In this document: piece after piece, positions 1-12,300 of the stretch | Numbering within the stretch: the first letter of the stretch is position 1 | Layout: each line of letters opens with the position of its first letter | Assembly (NCBI GenBank): GCA_025765615.1 | Contig: JAIVFJ010000380.1 | Span: forward strand, 1-52,980 | Direction of reading: 5' to 3' | Source: Zopfochytrium polystomum | Taxonomy: Eukaryota; Chytridiomycota; Chytridiomycetes; Chytridiales; Chytridiaceae | DNA length: 52,980 nt | The notes under the pieces: model-generated | What the model was told of the DNA's origin: nothing | The model's database searches: none | The model's input: the letters and a program-made list of their open reading frames with translations, nothing else | Position numbers and translations under genes: made by a program

Positions 1-426
1 GTTGGATTGATAATATTCTGTAGCAGAGCCTGATGTGGCGCAGTGTGGCGGTGCCGCCCAGCTTGCTTTGACCGCGTGTGCGTGACGTGTGTGTGAGTGA
101 GTGTGTGTGGTGTGTGTCTTTGCCAAACGCACTAAACGACAAACAAAGAATAAAATAACTTTTGTTTCCTTTTTTCGAAGTGACGATGGGGAGCAGCGGG
201 ACACTGGGGCAGAGACAGACCTAGAGACAGACGATCGGTGACACGAAAATGCGGGAAGGCCTCTCTGTCTGGCGCGGTGTCCACTTGCTTTCTTTATATT
301 CGACAACAACAGTCATGTGCCTGCGTGGCTTTCGGAGGGTGGTGGCTTTCGAGTCATCCCGCCAGCCACGACCGCGTGTGTGGTGGTGAAAGGGCGGGAG
401 ACAGACGTGAGACTGAGACAGAGAGC

Positions 427-484
<58 letters not shown>

Positions 485-658
485 GAGAGAGAGAAAGAGA
501 GAGAGTGAGCGAGAGAGTGAGAGAGAGAGAGAGAGGGAGGCAGAGAAGACGCAACAACAACCGTATAAAAAAACCCCCAAAACGAACCAACCCACACACA
601 CAAACACAAACACACAAACACCTCCCTCCGCCATTTTAACCTACAGTAAAGCACCAAG

Positions 659-692
<34 letters not shown>

Positions 693-716
693 TACACAGA
701 GCTAAGCAGGAGAGAG
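1..716. repeat. Upstream region with GA and GACA microsatellites
   Basis: No gene is seen here. A (GA)n tract with GAAA and GACA interruptions fills about 417-540, and a short (GACA)n array lies at about 661-692, just before the first gene. A TATA-like TATAAAA occurs near 563 and could serve the gene starting at 717. ORFs crossing the tract encode only Arg/Glu or Ser/Leu dipeptides and are composition artefacts. Confidence 0.7.
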
Positions 717-1839
717 ATGCGCAACAACTTCTCGCCCTCTTCCGCCGCTGTCACCCTCGGCCTTGCTGCCGTCGCCGCGGTGCTTGCCGCCCGCGTCGCC
801 AGCGCGTGCGGCAGCTACGGTCCCACCTCGTGCACCGCGTTCGGCGTCTCCACCCTCTGCAGAACCGCAAACCCAGGTACGTACGTGTGTGGGGTCACCT
901 GGAGGGGCTGTGTTTGGCTGCTGACGTTTGCCTGCGTGAACTTGCACAGCGCCCGAATGCGTGTGCGACTGCTGCCCCCCGTCCAACACCTGCGACCAGT
1001 TCCTCACGTCCGGCTGCCGCAAAGACATCTGGTACTACGACCTCGTCTTCAAGGACTCGTCCACCGGCGCCGTCACGGTCCAACCAAACTCCACCCTCTC
1101 CCTCACCGTCGGCCAGTCCGTCGACTACACTCTGTACGCCGTCAGCTCATCGTCCCCCTTTGACGTCGCGGACCCCGCCCACTCCATCGCACCCTGCGTA
1201 GCCGCGCAGCTCGCCAACCACGGCCTCACCTTTGCCGTCACCGGAAACAGATTCACCCTCAAGGGCGTCGCAAAGACCGCGTCCACCGACAATGCTTTGA
1301 TCGTGCTTAACGAGGGCGGCGCCGTCGGCATCCACGGCCTCCCGTTCTCCTTGGCCGTCACGAGCGGCGGCGGAGGTGGAAGCGGAGCCGGGTGCAGCTT
1401 GAAGGACTCAGCCGCCCCGTACGCGATCCCCACCGACGCGTCGGGCAACCCCATCCTTGTCAGCTTTGCCGACGCGCAAAAGTACTGCTCTTCGACCCAG
1501 GGATACTTCCAGCTCGCTCCGGAGACCGACGGAAACAGGGACCTCCTGTCCCGCTTGGTGTCGACCTGCGCTCCGTCGCTCTCAAGGGCTTGGTAGGGAC
1601 AGTGCATTTTTTTTCTCTTTCTCTATCGTTCTTCTCTTCTCGCGTCTGGGCTTGGAACTTACCTAGAAATTCTCTCTTGCAAAAAACACAGGATCTCGTC
1701 GTTTAACGGCGACACATACAGCGGCTACCCTCTCTTCACAATGAAGAGGACCGATGGCACGGCAGGATACGGCGTGTACGTCGACGTGACGTTTACTGAG
1801 AAAATGCCCATGATCTGTACGACTAGTCAGAAGCCCTGA
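717..1839 (+). CDS. Secreted Cys-rich protein, unknown function (3 exons)
   Basis: Three exons are visible: 717-876, 950-1592 and 1692-1839. They join cleanly in phase across GT...AG introns and give about 316 residues ending at TGA 1837-1839. The N-terminus is a typical signal peptide: basic MRNN, a hydrophobic Ala/Val/Leu core, then Ala-Ser-Ala before the first Cys. Next comes a Cys cluster (CVCDCCPPSNTCDQF), then a longer domain rich in Ser, Thr and Asp with a short Gly/Ser linker near residue 220. The C-terminus has paired Cys and aromatic residues. The layout suggests an extracellular or wall-associated protein, but I recognise no family. The exon joins support the model well; the function is unknown. 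AATAAA-like signals near 1899 may mark the 3' end. Confidence 0.8.
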
Positions 1840-2228
1840 AAAGGTGGTGCCGCGCTTCCCCCCGAATTTACAATTCCGGCCGAGTGCCGGGAGCCCCCTA
1901 AAATAAAACCTTTTCCCATCCCAGACGCACCTACCTTGTGCTGTTATTATTTCTGTGCTCGACTTCAAAAGGGGGTCCTCACCTGAAAAACCCAGAACTC
2001 TTTTCCTTTCCCGTTTGGTGTCCAATTCTTTTCCCCCAAGCATCTTTATCTCCCATGGTCTATCACACCGAAACATCAAACAATCATCACACTCCAATAT
2101 ACATGCTCCTTTTTCCCCGTTTTCCTGACGAGTCTTCTGCTTGATAGGCGTAGTGTGCAAAGAAGTCCACGATTCGAACGAAGGAGTGATGGTTGGGAGG
2201 AAGGCCGTACACAACTCGCGGGAGGATT

Positions 2229-2229
<1 letters not shown>

Positions 2230-2260
<31 letters not shown>
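2230..2260. repeat. 31-nt T homopolymer
   Basis: An uninterrupted run of T between the secreted-protein gene and the TIR gene. The intergenic stretch 1840-2616 otherwise holds nothing I can identify. Similar runs occur at 23274-23303 and 27889-27922. Confidence 0.95.
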
Positions 2261-2261
<1 letters not shown>

Positions 2262-2616
2262 TTTTTTGAGAGAGAGACACTTTCTCAATCAAGAAGGGCG
2301 ATTATTGTCAGGAGTGGCGCTGTTTCCCAAAATCTCTTCCACTGTGGTCATCTGCATCTGGGTGAGCTGCCCTCCTTGCTTGTTCACGGGCTGCTTCTCT
2401 CCAGAGAGTAGAACTGCGCATGCACAAAGCCGCACCGTTTCTTACGTTGTCACTGCTTCGCGGTGAAATAATGTTTGACTGCGCTAATCGCCCTCATCGC
2501 CACGATCGCGGTCCAGCCCAACCCCGTCTGCTTTTGTGATCTAGCACCTTTCGCCCAATCTCGATCCATCATCCCTTCCTGTCCGCCCCGCGACCAGCAA
2601 ACCATGTGAATGAATC

Positions 2617-5600
2617 ATGTTCGGATTCTTTCGACAACGAGTCTCAAGCGCTTTTGCGACGGCCGACGCCGCCGCAGCCGCCAAAAGCGCCATGGGCCAA
2701 GTTGCCATCAAGGGTATCGCTAGGCTGTCTGTTTTGCATGCCTGGACCATTCACCGAAATGTAAAAAAAAATGCAACTCTCAGACCCCACTCCCGACGCC
2801 GCCGCCGCCGCCGCCGCCGGCCCCGCCCCCTGCCGCAAGCACCGCACCGCCCACCACGACCTCTTCATCTCCTACCGCGTCGACTCCGACGCCGACCTTG
2901 CCGCGCGCCTCCACGCCGCCCTTGAGGCTGCCGCCCAGCGCCTCGTCGCCCCCGCCGGAGCGACCGTCTTCCTCGACAGGCTCTCCATCCGGGATGCCGC
3001 GGACTGGGAGACCGAGTTTGTCGGCGGCCTCCAGCGTGCCGCCGCCGTCGTTTTGCTGCTGAGCAAACGCTCGTGGGACGTGATGGTCGCGAGGGCCGTG
3101 GATGGGGTTCGTTTTTGGTTTCTCGCGCGCATCTTTGCGTGTCGACAGAGTCTCACCGCCTTCGCCTTTTTTTTTTTTTACAACCAGAAATCGGATAATG
3201 TTTTGAAAGAAATTCAGCAAGCGCTTCTGCTCAAGAAGCTGATTATTCCTCTTTGTGTCAAAGCGGAGGTGCGTCTTGAGCAATGACTTTTCACACGAGG
3301 ACATTGTTCTCACACACACCCCAGGATGAAGAGGAGTTTTTCTACATTTACCGACAAGACCTTACTGGCCTGGTCGGTCCCAACTGTGACGAGCTGAAAA
3401 AAGCTGTTCAAGCCCTCAGCAAGATACAGATGCTCCCAATCGACGCTCAGAACTCGCACCTCACTCTTCACCGCATCCTCACCGCTTTGCACCCAGCTGA
3501 GATTTCGGATGACTCCCTCGCTGCCGTCCCGCAGCCTTCACTGACATGCCGCGCAGATTCGGCAATGATGAAGGAGATCATGGGCAGCCTCGCGGCGGCA
3601 GGTCACTGCATCCTTAGCGGGATCAGCGGCATTGGCAAGTCGGTTGCTGCTCAGCTATACGTTCAATTTGCCACCGCCCGGAGGCAGCTCACTGCAACAT
3701 CGATTGCAGACGACTTTTCTACAGCACGAACCAGTACAACCAAGTCCTGTGGGTAGACTGCTCCACCGTGGAGACAGCGTTGTCCAGCCTCCGCGCCGTG
3801 TTCAAGACCAAGGACGAAGACCAGACTCTGTCCACATTCAGATCGCAGATGACCCGCAGCGGGAGGTTCCTTTTGGTGCTCGACAGCGCGGACGACGCCC
3901 ACGTTGTCAACTTTTTGTTTGCCGCTACAGAACGCGCAAGTTTCCTTGGCGGCGACATTCTGGTGACCACCCGCCTAGAAAGAATCCCCCCCGGCGCCTT
4001 TCTCTCCGCTCTGACAAAGACCGCCCCCACGCGGTCCCAGCAGGTAGTCAAGGCCGGCTTCTGGACGCCGGACACCGTCAGAGACCACCTTCTGGCGCGC
4101 TGTCCGCCGCTAGCAGCCTTGCAGCAGGACTCCCCAACGCTCAACGCCTTCCTTGAGAAAATCGGCGGCTTCCCCATCGTCGTCGAGCAGCTTGTCGCCT
4201 TCTACGACTCTATGCTTCCCGCCGTCGAGGACCTCGAATCCTGCCTCGGCGAGATCTTGGACCAGACTGCTGACGGCGCACGCCAGTCGTCGCTGGTGGA
4301 GCTCGTCCGCTTGAGCTTGAAAGGCTTGGAGGCGACGCTGGAGGGCAGGGTCGCCGTCTTGCTGTACGGCTGCGTGGGCTGCCTGGACGGGTCGAATGTG
4401 CAGTCCGCTCTGATGAAAGCTTGCGTCAAGCGCATTTGTGCAAAGCTTGATGTGAAGGCTGAGGATGTGAATGGTGAGTAATACGTTGATCTTCATCAGC
4501 AATGTTGGTTGGCTGGTGGGGGGAAACCTGAAAAGGAACGGAACTCTAATTGTGCTTTCCCGCCTGAAAAAATCGCAGCTTTGATGGTTTTCAAACTGCT
4601 CATCGCGGGAGGAATCCTGCGCCAAGTCTCGGCAGACGGCGCGTATTTTGTCCACCGCCTTCACCAAACGATTATCACCGACAACGCCCCCAAAGTGACT
4701 TCTACGGATCTGTCTGCTGCCCACAGCATCGCATCTGCAGCCTACCTCGAATTGATGGAAGAAAGAGGCGGCTTTTCGCTGAACCAGGCTCGAATGGCAT
4801 CTCACGTCCAGTTCCTCATCGCCAGTGCACCTGGAAACGTATCTGCAGAGATGCTTGAACTGTTGCTGTTGGATGCGCGCCTGGACGAGTTTTACTCAAA
4901 GATCAAGGAGGCTGGGGACAAGTACGCGGCCACTCGCAAAAAAGCCGAGGCGTTCTTCGGGACCAAGGAGTGCGCGGTGGTGGGGGCTGCCCTGAGGGGG
5001 TCTGGATCGATCCTGACCAGCCAGGGCCACTTTGATGCGGCTCTCCAGCTCTTTGGCGAAGCGCTGAACGCCTTCACGAAAGCGTTTGGGACGCCCGCGC
5101 ACCCCGACATTGCTCTGACGCTCCGCAAGATGGGCGAGTCCGCGTGCAGCCGAGGCGACTACGACGACGCCGTGCGACACTTTGACTCTGCGCTCGAAAT
5201 GTACACGAGCCTGCACGGCACGCGGCAGAACGTTGGCGTGGCCGCCAGCCTCAACGGGCTGGGCCACGTGGCGCACGCGCGCGACGACCACGCGGCCGTG
5301 ACGCGGCGGTTTCAGGAGTCGCTCGACATTTACGAGCGCGCGCTCGGCACGCGGGTCCACCCGGCGGTGGCGGACGCGCTCAACAACCTCGGGGTGGCGG
5401 CCAAGCGCCAGGGGCACGTCGAGCTCGCGCTGCGGCACCTCGGCGAGGCGCTCGACATTCTGCAGCGGGTGTTTGGCACGCGGACCCACGCCGACGTGGC
5501 CACGGTCCTGAACAACTTGGGCGTGGCCGAAAGGGCCGCCGGCCGGCACCGCGAGGCGCTGGCGCACCTCCGCGAGTCGCTCGACATCAACGTGGCGGTG

Positions 5601-5729
5601 TACGGCACGGCGAGCCATCCGAACGTTGCGGGCGCGCTGTGGAGTGTGGCGCAGACTCTGAGGGAGATGGGCGACGCGGGCGGCGGGGCGACGGAGGCGG
5701 TGGCTGGTGGTGGTGGTGGTGGTTGTTGA
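2617..5729 (+). CDS. TIR-NB-ARC-TPR receptor-like protein
   Basis: Exon 1 (2617-2713) joins 2784-3106 in phase, which supports the ATG at 2617. Later introns are 3107-3187, 3269-3324 and 4474-4578. Domains in order: an Ala-rich N-terminus; a TIR domain starting HDLFISYRVDSDADLAARL, with a candidate catalytic Glu in VLKEIQQAL; an NB-ARC-type NTPase with P-loop GISGIGKS, strand VLWVDC, Walker B RFLLVLDSADD and sensor-like DILVTTRLERIP; an alpha-helical region; then at least five kinesin-light-chain-type TPRs (about 42 residues each, FGT.xHPDVA...LNNLG pattern) to the stop. TIR domains act as NADases or signalling adaptors and NB-ARC as an ATP-driven switch; TPRs would be the sensor (family knowledge). 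The frame changes once, near a T4 run at 3715-3718; one extra T would restore it. Confidence 0.85.
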
Positions 5730-6310
5730 AGGATGGGGGAGGGGGGGGGAAGGTATTTCTGTTTTCAAACAAAGGGAAACGAGGAGAACATTGAACCAAC
5801 AACAAAAACGAACAGCACCGCGGAGGGGAGCTGGATTAAACTTTATTTTCGCAACTTTTGCATTCCTGATGCAATTATTGGTCCTGCAACAATGAATGAC
5901 GTTCAAGTTGGCTTCATTTTTGATTTACAAAAATTTCGAGGAAAAGAAAGCACTGGTTGTTCAATAAAGCTTAGTTTGTGCAGCGACCTCCAGTCCCCCT
6001 TGTTGCGCGAAAAAAATGTCTCCCATGAGAGAGAGAGAGAGTTTGAGACAGACAGACAGACAGACAGGCAGACAGACAGACAGGCAGACAGAGGAAAGGG
6101 TGAGCATGAACGGGCCACAACCCAATCACCGTGGGAACAATCATCTCCATTTGTTGGCACCCATCCTGTTCCCACCACAAACAACCACAGGAAAAAGAAG
6201 GAAACATCTTCATTCAACCCTTTCCCCCTCCCTCCCTCCCTCCCCCCCCTCCCTCCCCCTCCCTTCCTCCCTCCGTCCCTTCCTCCGTCCCTCCCGTCAT
6301 TCTTTCATTC
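5730..6310. repeat. Intergenic region with GACA and C/T-rich tracts
   Basis: No gene is seen. A (GACAGACAG)-type array lies at about 6044-6092 and a strongly pyrimidine-rich CCCT/CCTTCC tract at about 6220-6300, directly before the ATG at 6311. The tract may be the 5' UTR or core promoter of the helicase gene (inference). Confidence 0.6.
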
Positions 6311-9300
6311 ATGTCAACGGCGGGGAAGGCGACCCTTCCTCCGTGGCAGCGAGGTCGTGCTGCGGCGCGCGGAGGCGGCGGCGGACGCGGCGGACGCGGC
6401 GGAAACGGAAACGGAAACGCACGAGGCGGCGGCGACGGCGGCAGCGGCGGCGGCGGCGCCAGTGCGAGCAGCGCCAGTGCCGGCGGTAGTGGCAGCAGCA
6501 GTAGTAGCAGTAGTGCTGGCCGTGGTGGTACCGGCGGTGGTGCTTGGAGGCGTGGACTGGCCCGAGCCGGCGGCGTGGGCGGAGGCAGCAACTACAACAG
6601 CAGCGGCCACGGCGGCCGCCCGCCGCCGTCGCTCTCCCACCACTACCAACACCACCACCACCACCACCCCCCGCCCGCATTCACCGTCGACTCGACGGCG
6701 GGGGCGGGGACGCCCAGCGCCGCGCACCTCGCCAACTTTGTCAAGGACCTCGCCCGCGTCCCCGACCGCAAGCTCCGCGAGTTCCTGGCCGTGCGCCGCG
6801 CGCTTTGGGTCGCGGCGTGGCGCAACGATGCGAGAGCGAGCCGGTCGGTCGAGGCGATGGGCGTGCTCGTCGACGCGCTCGCAAGGGTCCCGTTCTCGGC
6901 CGAAGAGCCGGTGGATGCGGTGCCGCTTTCTGGTGAGGAGGATTAGTTCGTGGTTGTAGTTTTCCGCAAATAAATGCCTTGTTTCGTCTCTTCCAAAAAA
7001 ATACAGATATCTCGGAGAGCATTCAAGACTTCCTCGGGCACTGTCGTGCTCTTTCGGAGGAGCAAGCGGTCAAGAACGTCGAGGCCTCCATCCGCGCCGC
7101 CAAGGTATTGTAAGACGATGAAGGGTCGGTTGGAGGGGAGTTGATCAAACTAACTAACCTGGCAACTTTCCACAATGCAAAAAGCGCTTGCTGGGGCATT
7201 CGTGGAACCTCTCCAAAGCAGACGTCAAGGATCACCTCGAGTCGACGGTCGCCGGGGCCGCCACGGTCCTCAATCTCAAGAACAAGGAGCACCGACTCGC
7301 AAACGGTAGAATAACGGAATTTATCGTGGGTTGCTGTTTCGATTCCTCGACTTGCCTAATTCATCCGCCCACGCAGGAGGAGCTGGAAAAGCCGTGGACC
7401 ATCAAGATTAGGGCCGCTTCAACGAATCAAGACACTGAACTCGTTCCTTTTACGAGTGAATCCCAAGAGGTAGCCCAGGCTGCTCCATCCGGCGTCCACT
7501 TGGCGTGGCGCTCGGCCACGGTCGACTGGCTCTCTATGACAGCAACTTTTCAAGCATCAAAACTCCCTGTAATGCAGGGGCCGAAATCAGCGTCTCGGGG
7601 AGTGTACACTTCGCCCGAGGACTACTTTGACACTGTGTTAAAGCTCTGGGTCGCAATCACCTTTGAGCACGGCAACAATGCGCTCACGCCGCACTGCCGC
7701 ACCCGCGACAAGGACAAGGAGTGCGGCCACGTTCTGTGGCCCATCCCCGACGACCACGCGTCGACGCTGCAATGCCAGGTGCCGCACTGCACGCGGCGCG
7801 TCGTGCTCGCCTGCCCAAACCGATTCCACAACCGCGGCCTTTGCGCCCACTGCGCCAACAGGGCGCGCCAGCTGCTCTGCGGCCCGCCCTCCCCGCACGC
7901 TTCCACTCATATTTACGACGCCCGCGTAACCAGAGTCAGCTTCGACGGTCGCGTGTCTTGCAACGAGTTGAGGAGCAGGAGGCCCCCGATAACCGCGCCG
8001 AACTGGAAGACGACGAAGCGCCTGTGCGCGCCGAGTTTGGTCGGCGTCGTGCCGCTGTCGGCGGCCGGCGCCAGCCTGCGCCCTTCGGACGCTATCATGT
8101 GGGGAGAGATTGTGGCGCACGAGCCACAGGACTCGCGGCAGGAATTTAAATACCGCGAGCGAGGGCAGGTTGGCTGCTTTTGTCTTTTATTTTTTAACTT
8201 CCCTATCATCGAGTTGACCCTGTCGAATCCTCATTTCACTTTTCCAGGTGGCCTTTTCAGTGTTTGACCTTTCGGACGTCTCGCGGGTGACCAAGAAGAC
8301 GCAGCTCGACCTTAAAATGCGCGACCGCGTCGCCATCATCGACTGCCAGACTTTTGTCCCCGAGTTCATTCCCGTCCTCATCGCTCTCGAGCACCAGCGG
8401 CTGTCCCCCGTCCCCTTCCAAAACGGCGCGCTGCTCAACCTCTCCCCTCGTGCCGACGCCACGCCGTGCGAGCCCGTCGAGCCGCCCCCGGGCGCGTTCC
8501 AGGACCTCGACTCGGACGCTGAATCGGACGTGGAGGACGAAATCGCGACCCCCCTGGCCGTCGCAAACAGCCACCTCGACCCCCGCATCGTGCGGGAGAA
8601 CGTTTCCGCGCTCCTCGACGAATCCATGCTGGAGCCCGTCATTCAGCTTCGCCGCGACCCGTCGGTGCGCAAGAAGCTTCAGAGCAACTTGGAGTCGTTG
8701 ATCCAGCACACCACTCTGGATCCCGGGCAAATGAGTAGCTTCTTGGACTCGCTCAAGCACCCTGTGCATTGCACGCTTGGGGTATTTGTTTTCCTTCTTT
8801 TTTTTTTAGCCCCGAATATGAACGTTTTCTTTCACTTACCGCACCCCACCTCTCCAGCCGCCTGGAACTGGAAAGTCATATGTTGGCGTCGTCATGGTCC
8901 GCGCGCTCCTGATCATTCGCAGGTTGTGGATTCAAACCAACCCGTCTGTCGGCCAACCGCCACTTCTGGCTTTGAGTTACAAGGTTGGGTGTTTTTCCTT
9001 TCCAATCGAAATTTTCTTGTGCACGGCTCATTTCCCCTACCATTTTTTTTTTTCGTGACAAGAACCACGCGATCGACGAGTTTCTGCTCGACCTGGTCCG
9101 ATCCGAGCCACAAGTCCGCCTGATTCGGATCGGCGGCGGGTCCACCGAGCCCGCCTTAAAACCCTACGTCGAGCGCAGCGCCGTTCACGATTCGCCGCTG
9201 GTCCGCGCCGCCCGCCGCCGCTTGGAAACGCTGCATGAGGCGCGCGTCGAGGTCAGATCCTACCCGGACAAGCTCCAGGCGCTCTTGGCCGCCCGCGGAG

Positions 9301-12300
9301 ACGCCGGACCGCAGCCCGCGGACGGCGAAGTCTTAGATGACCACGAGCAGAAGCGGCGGAAGCAGAGCGCGTATGATGCTGCGGTGCTCTTGAAAGGGCT
9401 CATTGCCCGGTGAGTTGTTGCGTTTGGGGCTTTGGCAGTTTTTTTTTTTTCTGACCGGGTGCAATGCAGAGCCGCTGCTTTTGGTGCAGACGTGATTGCG
9501 GAGGAGAAACTTTCCTCCCTTAAAGACTTGCTGCTGCCTTCGCACTGGGCAACCTTGAAGTACGATAGTTTTGAGAAGCATATCGCACTTGCGAGCAAGG
9601 ATCAGTTGGTTATAGATTACGAGACGATTTCAAAGCTGTACGACGGAATCAAGGTGGGTGGGCGAGAGCCTGTTCTTTTCTACGAGTTTGGGACTGATTT
9701 CTTTGTCGTGACACTGCACATTTAGCATTACGATCCAAAGATGGACGTTTGCGAAATTCTGTGGAAATTTTTGAACGGTATTGGCATATATCTTACGGTT
9801 TGTGAGCCGGTGGCCATGTGAACTAATTTTTGGAATTAGGCTTCACACCACTCCCCCCTTGCACTTATGTCGGGCCGACGGACGATATGTTCCACTCTGA
9901 CATCGACGACCATGTTGAGCAAACATACAATGACTCCTCCGTATTCGGCAAGTGTACAGCCCCGACCGACCCAGGGAGCAACTATTGCAGCGCCCACCGG
10001 TGCCAGTATTGGACGCAAGAAGATGGGATGCAGTGCGTAGACTCCATCGTACCAGGCAAAGTGCTCTGCTCATCTCATGCGTGCGAAGCTCCCGGATGCC
10101 CGTACCAACGCTCGCCGGGACAAATATTCTGCGAAATACACGCTTGCATCATCTGCGTCTCACTGGGCATCCCCGCGCAAATGGCCCAGGAGGACGTTCC
10201 CCGCAACACTTGCGGCGACCACCGCCTCTGCGTCGCCAGCCCGGGATACTGCGAAAACCTCGCCGTCGCGAATTCGCTGTACTGCTCCTTGCACATGCGC
10301 GTCCCTTGCGAGGCGACCACTAGTCGCGAGCGCAAGTGCCCTGGTTGGGGTACCGCTACAGATCCCTTTTGCTCGAACCACAGCAACAAGTCGATGAGTC
10401 GTCACAACAATGCTTCTGCGTGGCCCGTGGGGGGATCCTCGTACAAGCCACAGCCGGTAGCTCTTGAGATAGATCCTGCTGTGGAAACCGAGGGGGCGAA
10501 AACTGTGCTGACTGAGAAGCGGCAGTGCAGGGCCGAGTCGAAGAAGCAGTGCAAAAGCACTGCGTTGGACGGGTCGATGTTTTGTCGGGACCATCAGGAT
10601 TACGTGCCTGCTCCAGCAAACGCAACACCTGCCTTTGCACCTACGGCAGCTTTGCCATCGATTTTGCCGACAATTACGGGTCAGGACCATCAGAACCACG
10701 TTCCTGCTCCTGCTCCAGTGATTCCCACACCTGCGTCTGCACCTTCGGCTGCTCTGCCGTCAGTTTTGACGGCGACTGCAGCCCCCTTATTGGAAAGGAC
10801 TGGACCTACCGAGCCGAGTAAGGGCGAGAGAAACCCTGCAGGTGGCATTACTGGAATGCAATCCGCCCTTCAAGACCATGCAATCCCGGAGATTTACGAC
10901 GTGGACGTTGACGACGATGACGCCTTTGTTTTACTTGACCTTGTGGAAGAGTCGGTGCGCCCGCCCTTCGACAACCCCGACGAACTCGACTTTGAGACCG
11001 AGCATCTTGAACACCTCCGCGAAGTGTTTGGCACAGATGCAGACGTCGCCATATCCTCCTCCTTGAATGAGGACGAGTTCGAGGACCAAAGTAACTCGGC
11101 GTCCGTCGACGACTCCACGGCTGAAGCGCAAACTGCTGTGACCGACGAGCTGATTGATCCGGCCGACTGGGCGTGGTGCATGCCGCTTGACACCCGCTGG
11201 AACACGATCGAGGCCTTCGTGGCGTTTGGGCTGCAAATCCACGCGCGCCTGCTCGACGTGATCGCGGGGGCGTTTGACGCTGCCCGGCTTCAGCTGCTCG
11301 ACGCCGAGGTTCGCGCAAAGGCCCAGGTGTACGAGGGAAAGGAGGTCCTGGGCGGGACCATTGTGAGCTGCATTGGACGCCTCGAGGTGATCAGAGCGCT
11401 AAATCCGTTTGCGGTGCTGGTCGAGGAGGCTTCGGAGGTGTTGGAGCCTTTGTTGTTTTCGTGCTTGAGCAAGTCGACTTGCAAGTTTGAACAGATTGGC
11501 GATCATTTGCAGCTGGTGAGATGGTCTTTGGGAACGGGTTCTTAATAACTTTGCTCTACAGGCACCGTCGCTGATGTCAAAATTTGATTTTGAGCGCATC
11601 AACAAAATTAACGTCAGGTGATGGTCGCAGCCCGAGCCAAAGTCGGTGTTTTGGAGCATGTTCTAATATTTCTTCGTTTTCTGCTGCAGCATGTTTGAGC
11701 GTCTCATTTGCGCTCCGGGGTCCAACACCGTACCTTACAGCGTGCTCTCCATCCAGCGCCGCATGAGAAAATCCATCTGTGATCTCACGCGTGGTTTTTA
11801 CGAGAACATCACCGTCATTGAAGACCACGAAATCTGTCACACGAAACGCATCGGTGACAAACTGCCAAAAAGCGTACCGACCAGCAGGATCGACCTTCTC
11901 CGCAACACAACGTATTCGGGCCGCGAAGTGCCGGGGCTCGGCCCGTCTTCTTTCTTTTGGGTTCACGGTGGCGCGCAGACCCGCGCTGATGTTGGATTGT
12001 CCAAAGTGAACAAAGCGGAGGCTGAGATGGTGTGTCTGCTTGCAAAGTACCTTTGGTAAGTCGAGTTTTTGGAGGAAGCGATGTGAACGAATGATGAACG
12101 ATAACTCATACTTGCGAAGTGATTGCGGGGTCCCAAAACAGTCCATCGCAATTCTTACACCGTATAAGGGTAAGTGAGCGTGAGCATGTTGCAGGCCGGT
12201 TTCTCAACTCACGCTTATTGCGATTGCCTTCAGGCCAGTTGATGCTGATTCGGCGTCGTCTTCAAGAGCTGCGACTTCTTCCGTTTAAAAAGGACGACAA

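Noticed and set aside
221..657. Ser/Leu and Arg/Glu repeat ORFs around 221-657
   Set aside because: Pure translation of the GA microsatellite.
7306..7376. Intron in the helicase at 7306-7376
   Set aside because: GT and AG ends are present, but removing 71 nt breaks the frame while read-through stays open, so it was not asserted.
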